The notes beneath the pieces are model-generated. The model had not been told where the DNA came from and searched no databases. It saw only the letters and a program-made list of their open reading frames with translations. 64,000 nt of DNA from Hydrogenispora ethanolica (GTDB lineage Bacteria; Bacillota; UBA4882; UBA8346), in contig NZ_SLUN01000023.1 of assembly GCF_004340685.1 (NCBI RefSeq), positions 1 through 64,000 of the forward strand, read 5' to 3'. A program made the translations under genes and the position numbers. Numbering within the stretch: position 1 is the stretch's first letter; the number at the start of each line of letters is the position of its first letter. Shown here one piece after another: positions 1 through 8,213 of this stretch.

Positions 1-127
1 ACAGCGCTACTTTGCTGAGTTTTGCTATCGTTTTAACCGTAGGTTTTGTGAAGAACGGATCTTTGATAAATTGCTCAGAGCTTGCGTTTCTCATGTCCCG
101 ATTACCTATGCGGATCTAACTTTATAA
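1..127 (+). CDS. IS1595-family (ISXO2-like) transposase, C-terminal fragment at window edge
   Basis: Reading from base 2, an open frame runs to a TAA at 125-127 and encodes about 41 residues. It contains FAEFCYRFNRRF and ends VPITYADLTL. That pairing (an aromatic-rich EFCYRFNRR stretch, then a short linker and ITYAEL-type end) is the usual C-terminus of DDE transposases of the IS1595/ISXO2 group. The catalytic part lies outside the window, so activity cannot be judged. The insertion sequence end should lie within the next tens of bases (roughly 128-200), but no terminal repeat can be confirmed without the other end. The frame overlaps the tail of the relic gene on the opposite strand, which suggests the element landed in or beside that gene. 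Family call is from recognition only. Confidence 0.6.
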   Translation, partial: QRYFAEFCYRFNRRFCEERIFDKLLRACVSHVPITYADLTL

Positions 128-639
128 TCATTACTCAAGCCATTCCCGTCCCAGCCGGAAGCTATTCCCGGCACCCACTCGCTAAAATGGGATATTTCCG
201 CTTCAAGTGTCCCGGCTATTTTATCGAACCTTTGATTTTCGGCTAATTCCAGCCGTTTCTCCTCTCGGTTGATATAATAAAAGCTTTACGTTTTCTACAG
301 AATTGCCTTGGTGTAAAGAAGCAGGATTAATTTTGAGGCTAATCCGAAGATTCTTATTACTTTGAAATTTCAAACCATATGGGCTGAAATTATAGGGTTT
401 CGAAATCGGATAAAAACCGAAAGGAACTTTTATGTCGCTCAGATCAGGGTCTCCCCAACTCACCGATAGTTCTTTATCGGTGGCTCCGGCGGGGATTGAC
501 AAGTCCATATCCGCAAATTTAAAAGTGGTAAGACTCTCTTTACTGGCTCTGAAAGTAAGTCCTTCAGCAAATGTTTTGGTAGTCCATAGAGCTGTTAGTA
601 GGACCGACTGACAAGTAGCACAAACCCTTTTCTAGACAT
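106..639 (-). pseudogene. Relic of a small secreted protein with a ZU5/beta-sandwich-like C-terminus, two frameshifts
   Basis: A good ribosome binding site (GGGAGGGAACGAAT) precedes ATG at 639. The first frame gives MSRKGFVLLVS and stops at once. Shifting frame near 601-612 continues as VLLTALWTTKTFAEG, which looks like the rest of a signal peptide, and then reads through MDLSIPAGATDKELSVSWG (508-450). A second shift at the TTTT run (279-282) is needed to read FYYINREEKRLELAENQ and then EAEISHFSEW, ending at TAG 106-108. The KLYYIN...HFS pattern is typical of ZU5-like or Ig-like domains at the end of surface proteins in Bacillota. The corrected length is about 178 residues. The last residues overlap the transposase frame, so the original C-terminus may be lost. 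Either the gene is decayed or the assembly carries two single-base indels. Confidence 0.6.
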
Positions 640-1028
640 ATTCGTTCCCTCCCTCACCGATAGTCTATTTACGAATAAATCTAGATTCGATTTAATATGG
701 AAAATTCCCCCATTTTTTTATTGCGTTATGTATCAGTTTTTACAAATAATTACAATAACTAAATCTAGCTGGAAACGCCACTGCACTCATGCGGCAACCA
801 GGACCAAAAGCATGAGCTTTCTTTACCAAAAACTTGCATGTCGTTTCAAAAAGTTTGTTCTCAGTCAGTCAAGCCCTTTCTTCATTTCCCCGACCGATTC
901 GTTCACTTCCCGCGATTCTTTCTCGAATTCCTCCCAACGCTCCCCCGAATGCTCCGGACTTTCATTCCGTTACCGAAGATGCCCTTTCTCTTTCGAAAAG
1001 TATTCATTTGTCAATCAAAATTGCATGC
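640..1028. other. Intergenic stretch without a convincing gene
   Basis: AT-rich up to about 760 (probable promoter region for the relic gene), then mixed composition. Short plus-strand frames here have no ribosome binding site and low-complexity S/F-rich translations. On the minus strand a 34-codon open stretch around 900-990 reads as charged, coiled-coil-like sequence (contains GERWEEFEKESREVNESV) and ends in a stop. It could be the decayed continuation of whatever the adjacent 21-bp tract once encoded. Confidence 0.4.
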
Positions 1029-1280
1029 ACAGTTACTGTGCATGTTCTCTTTGCAACTGCGTATACTTGCCCGGTAACCGTGCATGCTTGCACAGTTGCC
1101 GGACCAGCTCGCGCAGTGACTGTACAAGTCTACTCAGTTGCTGAGCATGGCTGCGCAGATGCCGGGCATACCTGCACAGCATCTGCGCATGCTCACCCGG
1201 TTACCGGATCAGATCGCGCGGTTCCTGAGGTAGGTCGTACAGTTGCCGCGCGTGCTCTCCCAGTTGCTAAATATGCTCTT
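1029..1280. repeat. 21-bp tandem repeat tract 1 (12 diverged units)
   Basis: Twelve units of exactly 21 bases fit the interval with no gap. Examples are ACAGTTGCCGGACCAGCTCGC (1092-1112) and the unit at 1239-1259, which starts ACAGTTGCCG. Units share a core like CAGTTGCYG...CATGCTCGC but differ at many positions. As 21 is seven codons, every frame shows a heptad pattern. The minus strand has units such as ELVRQLC and SHAQQLS, interrupted by stops. There are no spacers, so this is not CRISPR. The tract lies between the terminator of the sucrose operon and the relic gene at the left edge. Function is unknown; see the parallel tracts at 50398-50775 and 61027-61299. Confidence 0.85.
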
Positions 1281-1351
1281 TTGAGCGCCGGTAATCCTCA
1301 TCCTTCCTTCCACACCCCCTTCACCCATTCCGTCTCATCCGTCCATACAGC

Positions 1352-1378
1352 CAAAAAGAGGCTCTGCGGCCTCTTTAT
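1352..1378 (-). terminator. Intrinsic terminator of the sucrose operon
   Basis: On the minus strand AAAGAGGC and GCCTCTTT pair around a six-base loop and are followed by a T run. It lies about 230 bases after the stop codon of the GH13 gene, beyond the triple-stem element. Confidence 0.75.
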
Positions 1379-1475
1379 GATGGATAGCGGTAAAAAGTTG
1401 AATTTTAACCCCTTCATTTTTCCATCATGTCCGGCTATCGGGCCATGATGGATATGAAGAATTGAATTCAATTAT

Positions 1476-1625
1476 ATATGTTGCAGCAAGTTTTTGTACA
1501 TTCAAAATCATTGCAACATATTTCCTTGATTCATAGGTTGAAATAAATACCGTGATTTTCCCTTTTCCAGCCATGCTTCACGGATGGAAAAGCTTTCTCC
1601 AATTTTCATTTCAACCTATATATCT
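1476..1625. repeat. Triple-stem element, copy 1
   Basis: Three inverted repeats occur in order. Stem A: ATATGTTGC (1476-1484) with GCAACATAT (1513-1521). Stem B, outer: ATAGGTTGAAAT (1533-1544) with ATTTCAACCTAT (1608-1619). Stem C, nested in B: CTTTTCCAGCC (1562-1572) with GGATGGAAAAG (1582-1592). The copy at 16131-16278 has the same order, spacing and termini (ATATATG at the left, TATATATC at the right), and its stem changes are compensatory. The right end overlaps the last codons of the GH13 gene. It may be a small non-autonomous mobile element or a structured RNA; the class was not recognised. Confidence 0.8.
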
Positions 1626-3306
1626 CTTCCGTGAATGAAAAGAGATAAGCCCGGCACTCATAGGGTCTTAGCGAGAATCGCGCCATCGGCCCGTCAGTAA
1701 CGGTATAGTTTCCGATCAACAACTGACCGGCCGAATACCGGATATGCTCCGGCAGCTCAAACAGGGGGGTTTGAGCGGTAAAGTTGCATACCACCAAGAG
1801 TCCCTGTTTATCCAGGGCCCTGATGTAGGCGTAAATCTCCTCGCTGTCCGCCAAGATCAGATCGTAGCTTCCGTAGAGGATAACCTCATTTTCTTTCCGC
1901 GTTTTGATTAACCGTCGGTAATAATGAAGGATGGATTCCCGATCCGTCATTTGCGCACTGACATTGATCCGCCGGTAGTTCGGATTGACTTTGATCCAGG
2001 GCGTCCCCCCGCTAAAACCGGCGTTCGCGCTGTCATCCCATTGCATGGGGGTGCGGGCGTTATCTCTGGAAAAATGGCGCTGATAGCGCAGAAACTCCTG
2101 GCAGTCCCGCCCTTTTTGCACCACCTCTTCCTGATAGGCATGGAGCACGCCGATGTCGCGATAGTCGGCGATGGTTTCGAAAGCCATGTTGGTCATGCCG
2201 ATCTCTTCGCCTTGATAGATGTACGGGGTGCCCCGCTGCAGATATAAACAGGTAGCCAGCATTTTGGCTGATTTTTCCCAGTATTCTTGATCATTCCCGA
2301 ACCTGGACACCACCCGCGGCTGATCGTGATTGTTCCAGTAAAGACTGTTCCAGCCGTCATCTCCCAAATCCTTTTGCCAGGTGGAGAGGATCCGCTTCAG
2401 CTCGGTCAGGCGAAACGGTTTTTGGGCCAGCCGCTCCCGGTCCTTGTCCAGATCCATATGTTCAAAATGAAAGAGCATGTTCAATTCCGCCCGGTTTTCC
2501 GCGACATAATCCCGGGCAATCGCCGGGGTGACTCCGCCGGTTTCGCCGACCGTCATGATATCGTACTTGGATAAGACGTTTTGATGCAACTCCCTCAGAT
2601 ACTCGTGGACCCGCGGGCCATTTAAGGCCAGGGAGCAATCGGCATAAAGCTTTCCCGGAGCAACGGGGCCATCGGGAAAGCGGGGATCCTTCGAAATCAG
2701 ATTGATGACATCCATGCGGAAGCCGTCGACGCCTTTATCCAGCCACCAGCGGACAATATCCTGGACTTCCCGCCTCACCGCCGGGTTATCCCAGTTCAAG
2801 TCGGGCTGCTTCTTCGAGAAGCAATGCAAATAATACATAGCCGTGGCCGGATCATACTGCCAGGCCGAGCCGCCAAAGGCCGACCCCCAGTTGTTGGGCT
2901 CTTGGCCGTTCTTCCCCTCTTTCCAGATGTAAAAATCCCGATAAGGGTTATCCCTGGATTTCCGGCTTTCGACAAACCAAGCGTGCTCATCGGAGGAATG
3001 GTTGACCACCAGGTCCAACAGTATCTTGAGTCCTCTTCGGTGCGCCTGCGCCAATAACTCGTCGAAATCGGCCATCGTCCCGAATTCAGCCATGATCGCC
3101 CGGTAGTCGCTGATGTCATAGCCATTATCATCGTTCGGCGATTGAAAGATCGGACAGAGCCATAGCACATCGACGCCCAACCATTGGAGATAATCCAATT
3201 TCGCCGCGATCCCCCGCAGATCGCCGCTGCCGTCTCCATTGCCGTCTTTAAAACTGCGGGGATAAATCTGATATACCACACTCTCTTTCCACCAGGTTTT
3301 CTTCAT
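1606..3306 (-). CDS. GH13_31 alpha-glucosidase (oligo-1,6-glucosidase type)
   Basis: Cytoplasmic exo-acting alpha-glucosidase of about 566 residues, normal for the family. ATG at 3306 follows GGAGAGGAGCGGCG and overlaps the stop of the GH32 gene as ATGA, so the two are translationally coupled. The TIM-barrel motifs are present: the nucleophile region GFRMDVINLISK, the acid/base region TVGETGG, and NNHDQPR with the transition-state Asp. Val after the nucleophile Asp is the residue usually tied to alpha-1,6 preference (isomaltose, isomaltulose, panose), whereas maltases mostly have Thr or Ala. With sucrose genes next to it, the enzyme probably handles isomalto-type or sucrose-derived glucosides. 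The final residues EIYRLK are encoded within the triple-stem element, so the native C-terminus may have been altered by insertion. Last gene of the operon. Confidence 0.88.
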   Translation of the reverse strand: MKKTWWKESVVYQIYPRSFKDGNGDGSGDLRGIAAKLDYLQWLGVDVLWLCPIFQSPNDDNGYDISDYRAIMAEFGTMADFDELLAQAHRRGLKILLDLVVNHSSDEHAWFVESRKSRDNPYRDFYIWKEGKNGQEPNNWGSAFGGSAWQYDPATAMYYLHCFSKKQPDLNWDNPAVRREVQDIVRWWLDKGVDGFRMDVINLISKDPRFPDGPVAPGKLYADCSLALNGPRVHEYLRELHQNVLSKYDIMTVGETGGVTPAIARDYVAENRAELNMLFHFEHMDLDKDRERLAQKPFRLTELKRILSTWQKDLGDDGWNSLYWNNHDQPRVVSRFGNDQEYWEKSAKMLATCLYLQRGTPYIYQGEEIGMTNMAFETIADYRDIGVLHAYQEEVVQKGRDCQEFLRYQRHFSRDNARTPMQWDDSANAGFSGGTPWIKVNPNYRRINVSAQMTDRESILHYYRRLIKTRKENEVILYGSYDLILADSEEIYAYIRALDKQGLLVVCNFTAQTPLFELPEHIRYSAGQLLIGNYTVTDGPMARFSLRPYECRAYLFSFTEEIYRLK

Positions 3307-4715
3307 CGCCGCTCCTCTCCTTGACCAATGGTTCGCGTTACAATATCCCATTTCCGCAATGACCGGACGGTGCAGGGACCCTTGGAAAAAAGCTTCACCC
3401 GGGTGGCCCGCCGGCCCGGATAGATCCGGGCCGTCATAACCTTGACGCCTTCCCCAATAAATACTTCCACCGAACATCGATCTACAAAAATGCGCAGTTC
3501 CAGCCGGTTATCGGCCAGATCCGCCGCGCTCCGGCGTTCCCCTTTCGGACCGCGGCCCGAACGATCGCGGTTCAGCCGGAACATTTTTTGAGCCCTGTCA
3601 TAGGCCAGAACCGTCTCCTCCGTTTCGTTCGCGCGGAGCTTCAAGCCGAATTCCACGGCCGTCCCGGCCTCAAAGGTGACTTGAAGCTCATAGCTATCGC
3701 CCCCGGTTTCAAGCTCGATCTCCCCGTCCAGCCCGACATCGTGCCATGCCGACGGGTTGCGGCGGTACTTCTCAATCTCCCGAATCGGCTTAAAGCATAA
3801 CCGGCCATCCTTCAGGATCATTTCCCGGGGTAAGGTCATGGCGCCGGCCCAATGGTGCCCCCATGTCCGGGTCGGCTCGGCGCTTTCCCACATATCCATC
3901 CAGGCGACGACCAGCCTTCGGCCTTTATCGTCCAGCGTGGTTTGGGGGGCGTAAAAATCAAAACCGTCATCCAGCGCCTGAAAATCGTCGGTTTCAAAGA
4001 CGCCTTTCGCCAGATCGGCCTTGCCGGTCAGCGCCACCGCGGAGTGCAGGTTATGGAGAGCATCCCCCCCGACATGCTGCGCGGAAACCAGCAAGACGTC
4101 CCGTCCCCCCAGCCGGAAGAGGTCCGGGCATTCCCAGTTGCTGCCGAGGCGGCCCTCCCCTTTCGCCAAGACATTGACAAACTCCCAATTCAACAAGTCC
4201 GGGGACCGGTAAAGCAAGACCTGGCCGTCCCGGCGGCAGTCATTGGAACCGATGACCAGGTAATAATGGGCGCCGCTTTGAAACACCTTGGGGTCGCGAA
4301 AATCTTGCTTGCTGGCATTGGGGGGGATTTGAGCGATGTCGATGACCGGATTGACGGGCAACTTCGCAAAAACGAAACCTTCATCCGAGCAGGCGACGTT
4401 TTGAGTCTGCCGGTACTCGTCCGGACCGGATCCGGTCAAAACATGTCCGGTATAAAGCAGATAGAGCCGGCCGTCCTTCTCAATGGCGCTCCCGGAAAAA
4501 CAACCGTCTTGATCGTACGCTCGGTCCGGCGCCAGCGCCACCGGCAGATAGCTCCAGGTAACCAAATCTTCGCTGACCGCGTGGCCCCAATGCATCGGCC
4601 CCCAAACCGGCCCGTAAGGATAATGCTGATAGAAAAGGTGATACCTGCCCCGATACTGGATAAAACCGTTGGGATCATTGATCCAGCCGTACTCTCCCAT
4701 GAAATGATATTGCAA
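3303..4715 (-). CDS. GH32 sucrase / beta-fructofuranosidase, start uncertain
   Basis: Retaining beta-fructosidase cleaving sucrose to glucose and fructose. All three family acids are visible: the nucleophile in WINDPNG, the RDP motif in FRDPKVF, and the acid/base Glu in ECPDLF, followed by a C-terminal beta-sandwich. No signal peptide, and the partner importer is ABC type, so it probably acts on unphosphorylated sucrose in the cytoplasm. The start is a problem. The frame remains open upstream to 4793, encoding a family-like leader (RYIRQNKHRLNDQYRLQYHF), but it has no ATG or GTG. TTG at 4715 has no ribosome binding site and would cut this leader. AGGGG lies just before ATT 4793. Either a rare start codon is used or a single-base indel near 4775-4790 has separated the true start. 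Overlaps the next gene by 4 bases. Confidence 0.85.
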   Translation of the reverse strand: MQYHFMGEYGWINDPNGFIQYRGRYHLFYQHYPYGPVWGPMHWGHAVSEDLVTWSYLPVALAPDRAYDQDGCFSGSAIEKDGRLYLLYTGHVLTGSGPDEYRQTQNVACSDEGFVFAKLPVNPVIDIAQIPPNASKQDFRDPKVFQSGAHYYLVIGSNDCRRDGQVLLYRSPDLLNWEFVNVLAKGEGRLGSNWECPDLFRLGGRDVLLVSAQHVGGDALHNLHSAVALTGKADLAKGVFETDDFQALDDGFDFYAPQTTLDDKGRRLVVAWMDMWESAEPTRTWGHHWAGAMTLPREMILKDGRLCFKPIREIEKYRRNPSAWHDVGLDGEIELETGGDSYELQVTFEAGTAVEFGLKLRANETEETVLAYDRAQKMFRLNRDRSGRGPKGERRSAADLADNRLELRIFVDRCSVEVFIGEGVKVMTARIYPGRRATRVKLFSKGPCTVRSLRKWDIVTRTIGQGEERR

Positions 4716-4869
4716 GCGGTATTGATCATTCAGCCGATGCTTATTTTGGCGGATATAGCGGTTGGCGGCTTCAGTTTTAGCGCCGATAGGAATTCACGCC
4801 CCTCATGAAATTGAAATAAAAAGCTGCTGAACCTTCTGCTCGGAAAATGGATAGGCATCGCTCGGATGA

Positions 4870-5754
4870 TTACTTTATCGAGCCTTCCATAATTCCTTTG
4901 ATGATGTGTTTCTGCAGAAACAGGTAGACAATGATGATCGGAATGATCGTCATCAGCAATCCGGCCATTAAGTAACCGTACTCCACCGTATACGTGCCGA
5001 AGAAATAGAAGGTCGACAATTGCAACGTCCTTTGATCGGGAACCAGCAAAACCAGGCTGGGCAAGAGAAAGTCGTTCCAGATCCATAGCAGATCCAAAAT
5101 GACAATGGTTATGGTGGTCGATTTCAACAGCGGGAATACGATTTTAAAAAAGATCTGAAGTTTGGAGCACCCGTCGATCATCGCCGATTCTTCCAGCTCC
5201 AAAGGAATACTCTTGATAAATCCGTGGTAAATAAAGACCGCCAGCGACGAGCCAAAGCCGATATACATGTAGATCAAAGCCCATTTGCTGTTGAGCATTC
5301 CAAGAGATCCGTAAATCTTTACCAACGGTATCATAATCGCCTGGAACGGGATGATCATTGCCGCGATCATCAGCAAAAAAATGAACCGGTTGATCCTCCA
5401 GTTGTTCCGGACAAAAAAGTGGGCGGTCATCGCCGAAAAAAGCGGGATCAAAATAACACTGCCAGCCGTGATGATCAGCGTATTGAAAAAGGCATACAGG
5501 TAACGCATTTTTTCAAAGGAGTGACGGAAATTATCAATGTTAAAATTCGCCGGCCAGGAAACCGGGTTGGCCAAAAATTCCGGGGTCGTTTTGAATGCGT
5601 TCACTATCACCAAAAAAAACGGGATCAAATAGCCGGTTAAGACCAAGCTCATAACGATTCCCTTGACAATGTGCAGAACTCTTTTCCCGGTCGGCCGTTG
5701 ATTTCTAAACCCTAGCAAACTTGAGGGCTCCGCTTTCCAAGCCGCCGTTTTCAT
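4870..5754 (-). CDS. Sugar ABC transporter permease, MalG/UgpE type (CUT1)
   Basis: Inner-membrane permease of 294 residues with about six hydrophobic segments, starting near residues 38-60. The cytoplasmic EAA loop that docks the ATPase is seen as LEESAMIDGCSKLQIF. ATG at 5754 follows GGAGGTAGAGGC, and overlaps the stop of the partner permease as ATGA. An ATPase gene is not present in the cluster. CUT1 systems in Bacillota often share one MsmX-type ATPase encoded elsewhere, so that is the likely energiser. The adjacent sucrose enzymes imply that sucrose or a related oligosaccharide is carried. A gap of about 75 bases follows, before the uncertain GH32 start. Confidence 0.9.
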   Translation of the reverse strand: MKTAAWKAEPSSLLGFRNQRPTGKRVLHIVKGIVMSLVLTGYLIPFFLVIVNAFKTTPEFLANPVSWPANFNIDNFRHSFEKMRYLYAFFNTLIITAGSVILIPLFSAMTAHFFVRNNWRINRFIFLLMIAAMIIPFQAIMIPLVKIYGSLGMLNSKWALIYMYIGFGSSLAVFIYHGFIKSIPLELEESAMIDGCSKLQIFFKIVFPLLKSTTITIVILDLLWIWNDFLLPSLVLLVPDQRTLQLSTFYFFGTYTVEYGYLMAGLLMTIIPIIIVYLFLQKHIIKGIMEGSIK

Positions 5755-6638
5755 GCCTCTACCTCCAGCTTTTTGCCAAAATAAACCTGGGCCAGCGATA
5801 TCCCGGCAATTATCAGAAAGAGAAAGAATGCTTCCGCTTGCCCGGTGCCGTATTGTTGCGACAGAAATGCCTTGCGGTAAACATGCATCGCGATGAGTCG
5901 TGTGCTGTCAAAGGGTTCGCCCTGGGTCAACGCCAGGTTGATGTCGTAGACCATAAATCCTCTGGACAAAGATAAGAAAATGCAGATAATAAAGGAGGGG
6001 ATCATCAGCGGCAGCACAATGCTTTTCAACCTCATCCAACCATTCGCCCCGTCGATGCTTGCCGCCTCCAGCAGCTCCTTGGGCAGATTCATAAAACCGG
6101 CGATATAGATCACCATCATATATCCGGAAGACTGCCAGACCACTCCGATGATCATCGTCCATAAGGCTCGGTCGGGATCTCCCAGCCATGAGGTTGACAA
6201 AAAGGGAATTCCCAGTTTCTCCCCGACAAACACCAATCCGGTGGTAAATATGACATATCGCCAGATAAATCCCAAAATGATTCCCCCAATCAGATTGGGG
6301 GCGAAAAAGCCGGCGCGAAAAAAGCTCTGGCCTTTCATGCCGCTGGTCAACCAAAAGGCCAATAAAAAAGCGATTCCATTCACTAAAATCACTGAAAAAA
6401 ACACATATTTCGCGGTCAGCCTGAAGGAGGTCCAAAACTCCGCGTCGGCGAGGGCGGCGCGATAATTGCCCAAGCCGACGAAGGAATGACTTGAGGCGAG
6501 TCCGTCCCAATTGGTGAAAGTCAAGTAGATGCCATATAAAAACGGCAGGATGACCACGGCCAGAAAAATAAAAGTGGTGGGTCCGGCAAAAATTAGAAAG
6601 TTTTTGAAATTGGCGAGAAGACGGTTTTCTTTCGTCAT
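5751..6638 (-). CDS. Sugar ABC transporter permease, MalF/UgpA type (CUT1)
   Basis: Partner permease of 295 residues with about six membrane segments; the first is at residues 15-37. The EAA loop reads LPKELLEAASIDGANGWMRL, the conserved form for MalF-like subunits. ATG at 6638 follows AGAGGGGTGCTGAC. It is the second gene of the importer, after the binding-protein gene and an intercistronic hairpin, and is coupled to the MalG-type gene by a 4-base overlap. Import specificity is inferred from neighbours (sucrose phosphorylase, GH32, GH13), not from the permease. Confidence 0.9.
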   Translation of the reverse strand: MTKENRLLANFKNFLIFAGPTTFIFLAVVILPFLYGIYLTFTNWDGLASSHSFVGLGNYRAALADAEFWTSFRLTAKYVFFSVILVNGIAFLLAFWLTSGMKGQSFFRAGFFAPNLIGGIILGFIWRYVIFTTGLVFVGEKLGIPFLSTSWLGDPDRALWTMIIGVVWQSSGYMMVIYIAGFMNLPKELLEAASIDGANGWMRLKSIVLPLMIPSFIICIFLSLSRGFMVYDINLALTQGEPFDSTRLIAMHVYRKAFLSQQYGTGQAEAFFLFLIIAGISLAQVYFGKKLEVEA

Positions 6639-6699
6639 GTCAGCACCCCTCTTGAAGAGTTGCGATATTACCCTAACGGCATTTCCAGCAAATAAATAG

Positions 6700-6721
6700 C
6701 GGATCGGGATAACCCGACCCG
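6700..6721 (-). other. Intercistronic hairpin after the binding-protein gene
   Basis: CGGATCGGG and CCCGACCCG pair (one mismatch) around ATAA, without a T tail. Hairpins here commonly stabilise the upstream binding-protein mRNA relative to the permeases. Confidence 0.5.
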
Positions 6722-6763
6722 TTATTCATCGCGATTCACACCATGTCGCCGATTAACCCTCAA

Positions 6764-8057
6764 TTATCGTAGACTTTTCCAATAATCTTCGATTCCTTTT
6801 AGTAAAGAGGTCCGGTCCGATTTGCCGGCCAAATATTTTTGCATCAGCGCGCCGACCTTGGCCCAATGGTCCGGCGGCATTACTGTCATAAACGGCATCG
6901 TCTTCTGATTCGCCAGATATTGCTTGATTGACCGGGCCAACGGGTCGGGAGGAGTCAAGGTGATGTTCTTAAAGGCGGGGATAATATTGCACTGATTGAC
7001 CAAGGCATCTTGACCGGATTTATTATATACCAGCCAATTCAGGAAATTTTTTGCCGCGGTTTGTTGCTCCTTTGAGTTTTGCGTGACATCCAGGGCCACG
7101 AATTTGGTGGGACCGGCCACTATCTGAGTATTGCCGTAGTCGGCCGCATTGTTGCTGCTCGGCACCGGAATAAAGCCATAGGCGCCATTTGCCGTGTCAA
7201 AGCTCTTAATCTGCGGCCAGGCCCAGTTGCCCATGAACCAGAAACCGACCTGGCCCCCGCCCAAATATTGCGGACCCCTTTCGTAAGTGGCAGCCAACGG
7301 ATCGGCCTTTGCCTGGTTGTATTTTTTCATCAAATCAAAGGTATCCAACAGCCCGTTGAAAATCTTATTGTTAACCAAAATCCACTTTGCCTTTTTTAAG
7401 GTTTTCCAAGAATTGTTCGACTGCCGCCGGGCGATTCGACTGTTCCCGATAGGCAATACATAAGAAATGCGCCGCCAGCGACCAATCCATCGGCGAAATA
7501 ATCAGCGGCGCCACGCCGGAAGCTTCCACTTTTTTAAAGGCATTTTCCAGGCCCTGAATTGTTTTTATGGCAGCAGGATCAAATTTTCCGCCAAAAGCTT
7601 TATCCAATACGACCTTATTGTAAATTAACCCATAGCCCTCAACGGTAAACGGAAAAGCGATAACCTTTTTGTTGATGGTGCAATCGTCTAAAGTGTTCGC
7701 CGCCGCGTCCTTGACCCATTTTTCCCGGGATAGATTGGCGAGTTTATCCTTCAAATTGGGAAGATCGCCCCCATCCAGCATCAGCAGGGTCGGAGCGGAA
7801 CCCGCGGCATACAGAGCGGACACTCTTTCAAAAGGGGACTGCCCGACCGGGCACGGGACAATTTCCAGGTTTACACCAGGATTCTCTTTCCCAAATCGTT
7901 TTGCGGCATCTTCCAGTTGAGACTGGATCTCTCCCTTGGAGTTAATGAAAGTAATTTTAACCGTTTTGGATTCTTTGGCCATACCGACAGCGGCGAACAG
8001 CGGCACTGTCAGCATCGCCAAAATCAACAAACCCGCCCACTTCATCTTGCTTTTCAT
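6764..8057 (-). pseudogene. Sugar ABC transporter substrate-binding protein, interrupted by a +1 frameshift
   Basis: ATG at 8057 follows AAGGAGTGATG and opens a signal peptide (MKSKMKWAGLLILAMLTV...). The frame ends after KKGKVDFG at 7371. The rest of the protein continues in the next frame as NNKIFNGLLDTFDLMKKYNQ and ends at 6764 with GIEDYWKSLR. Deleting one T from the TTTT run at 7377-7380 restores GKVDLVNNKIF and a single protein of about 430 residues, the normal size for MalE-type (SBP family 1) proteins. GGGQVGFWFMGNWAWPQ is the usual motif near the ligand site. If the shift is real, the importer lacks its binding protein. If it is a sequencing indel, the gene is intact. It is the first gene of the importer transcript, directly behind a LacI-type operator and promoter. 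Confidence 0.85.
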
Positions 8058-8118
8058 TTCATTTCATCACTCCTTCAATTAATTATTGTATCAATCATGT
8101 TTCTTTTCTGTTAATTTC

Positions 8119-8157
8119 ATTATACAATCGGCAGTCCTGTATGTCAACCGTTTGACA
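8119..8157 (-). promoter_or_regulatory. Promoter with overlapping LacI-family operator for the ABC/GH operon
   Basis: On the minus strand TTGACA (8142-8147) and TATAAT (8119-8124) are separated by 17 bases, a consensus sigma-A promoter. The -35 box is one arm of the near-palindrome TGTCAACCGTTTGACA (8142-8157), which has the central CG usual for LacI-family operators. Repressor bound here would block RNA polymerase. The same motif is at 9728-9743. Confidence 0.85.
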
Positions 8158-8213
8158 TTAATTCCAAATCCACTTTTTGCAATTCCCGGAAATCGTCCGA
8201 CGCCGGGATTAAT

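Noticed and set aside
834-1448. 204-codon plus-strand frame over repeat tract 1
   Set aside because: It stays open mostly because the repeat is a multiple of three. It has no ribosome binding site and runs through the terminator at 1352-1378.
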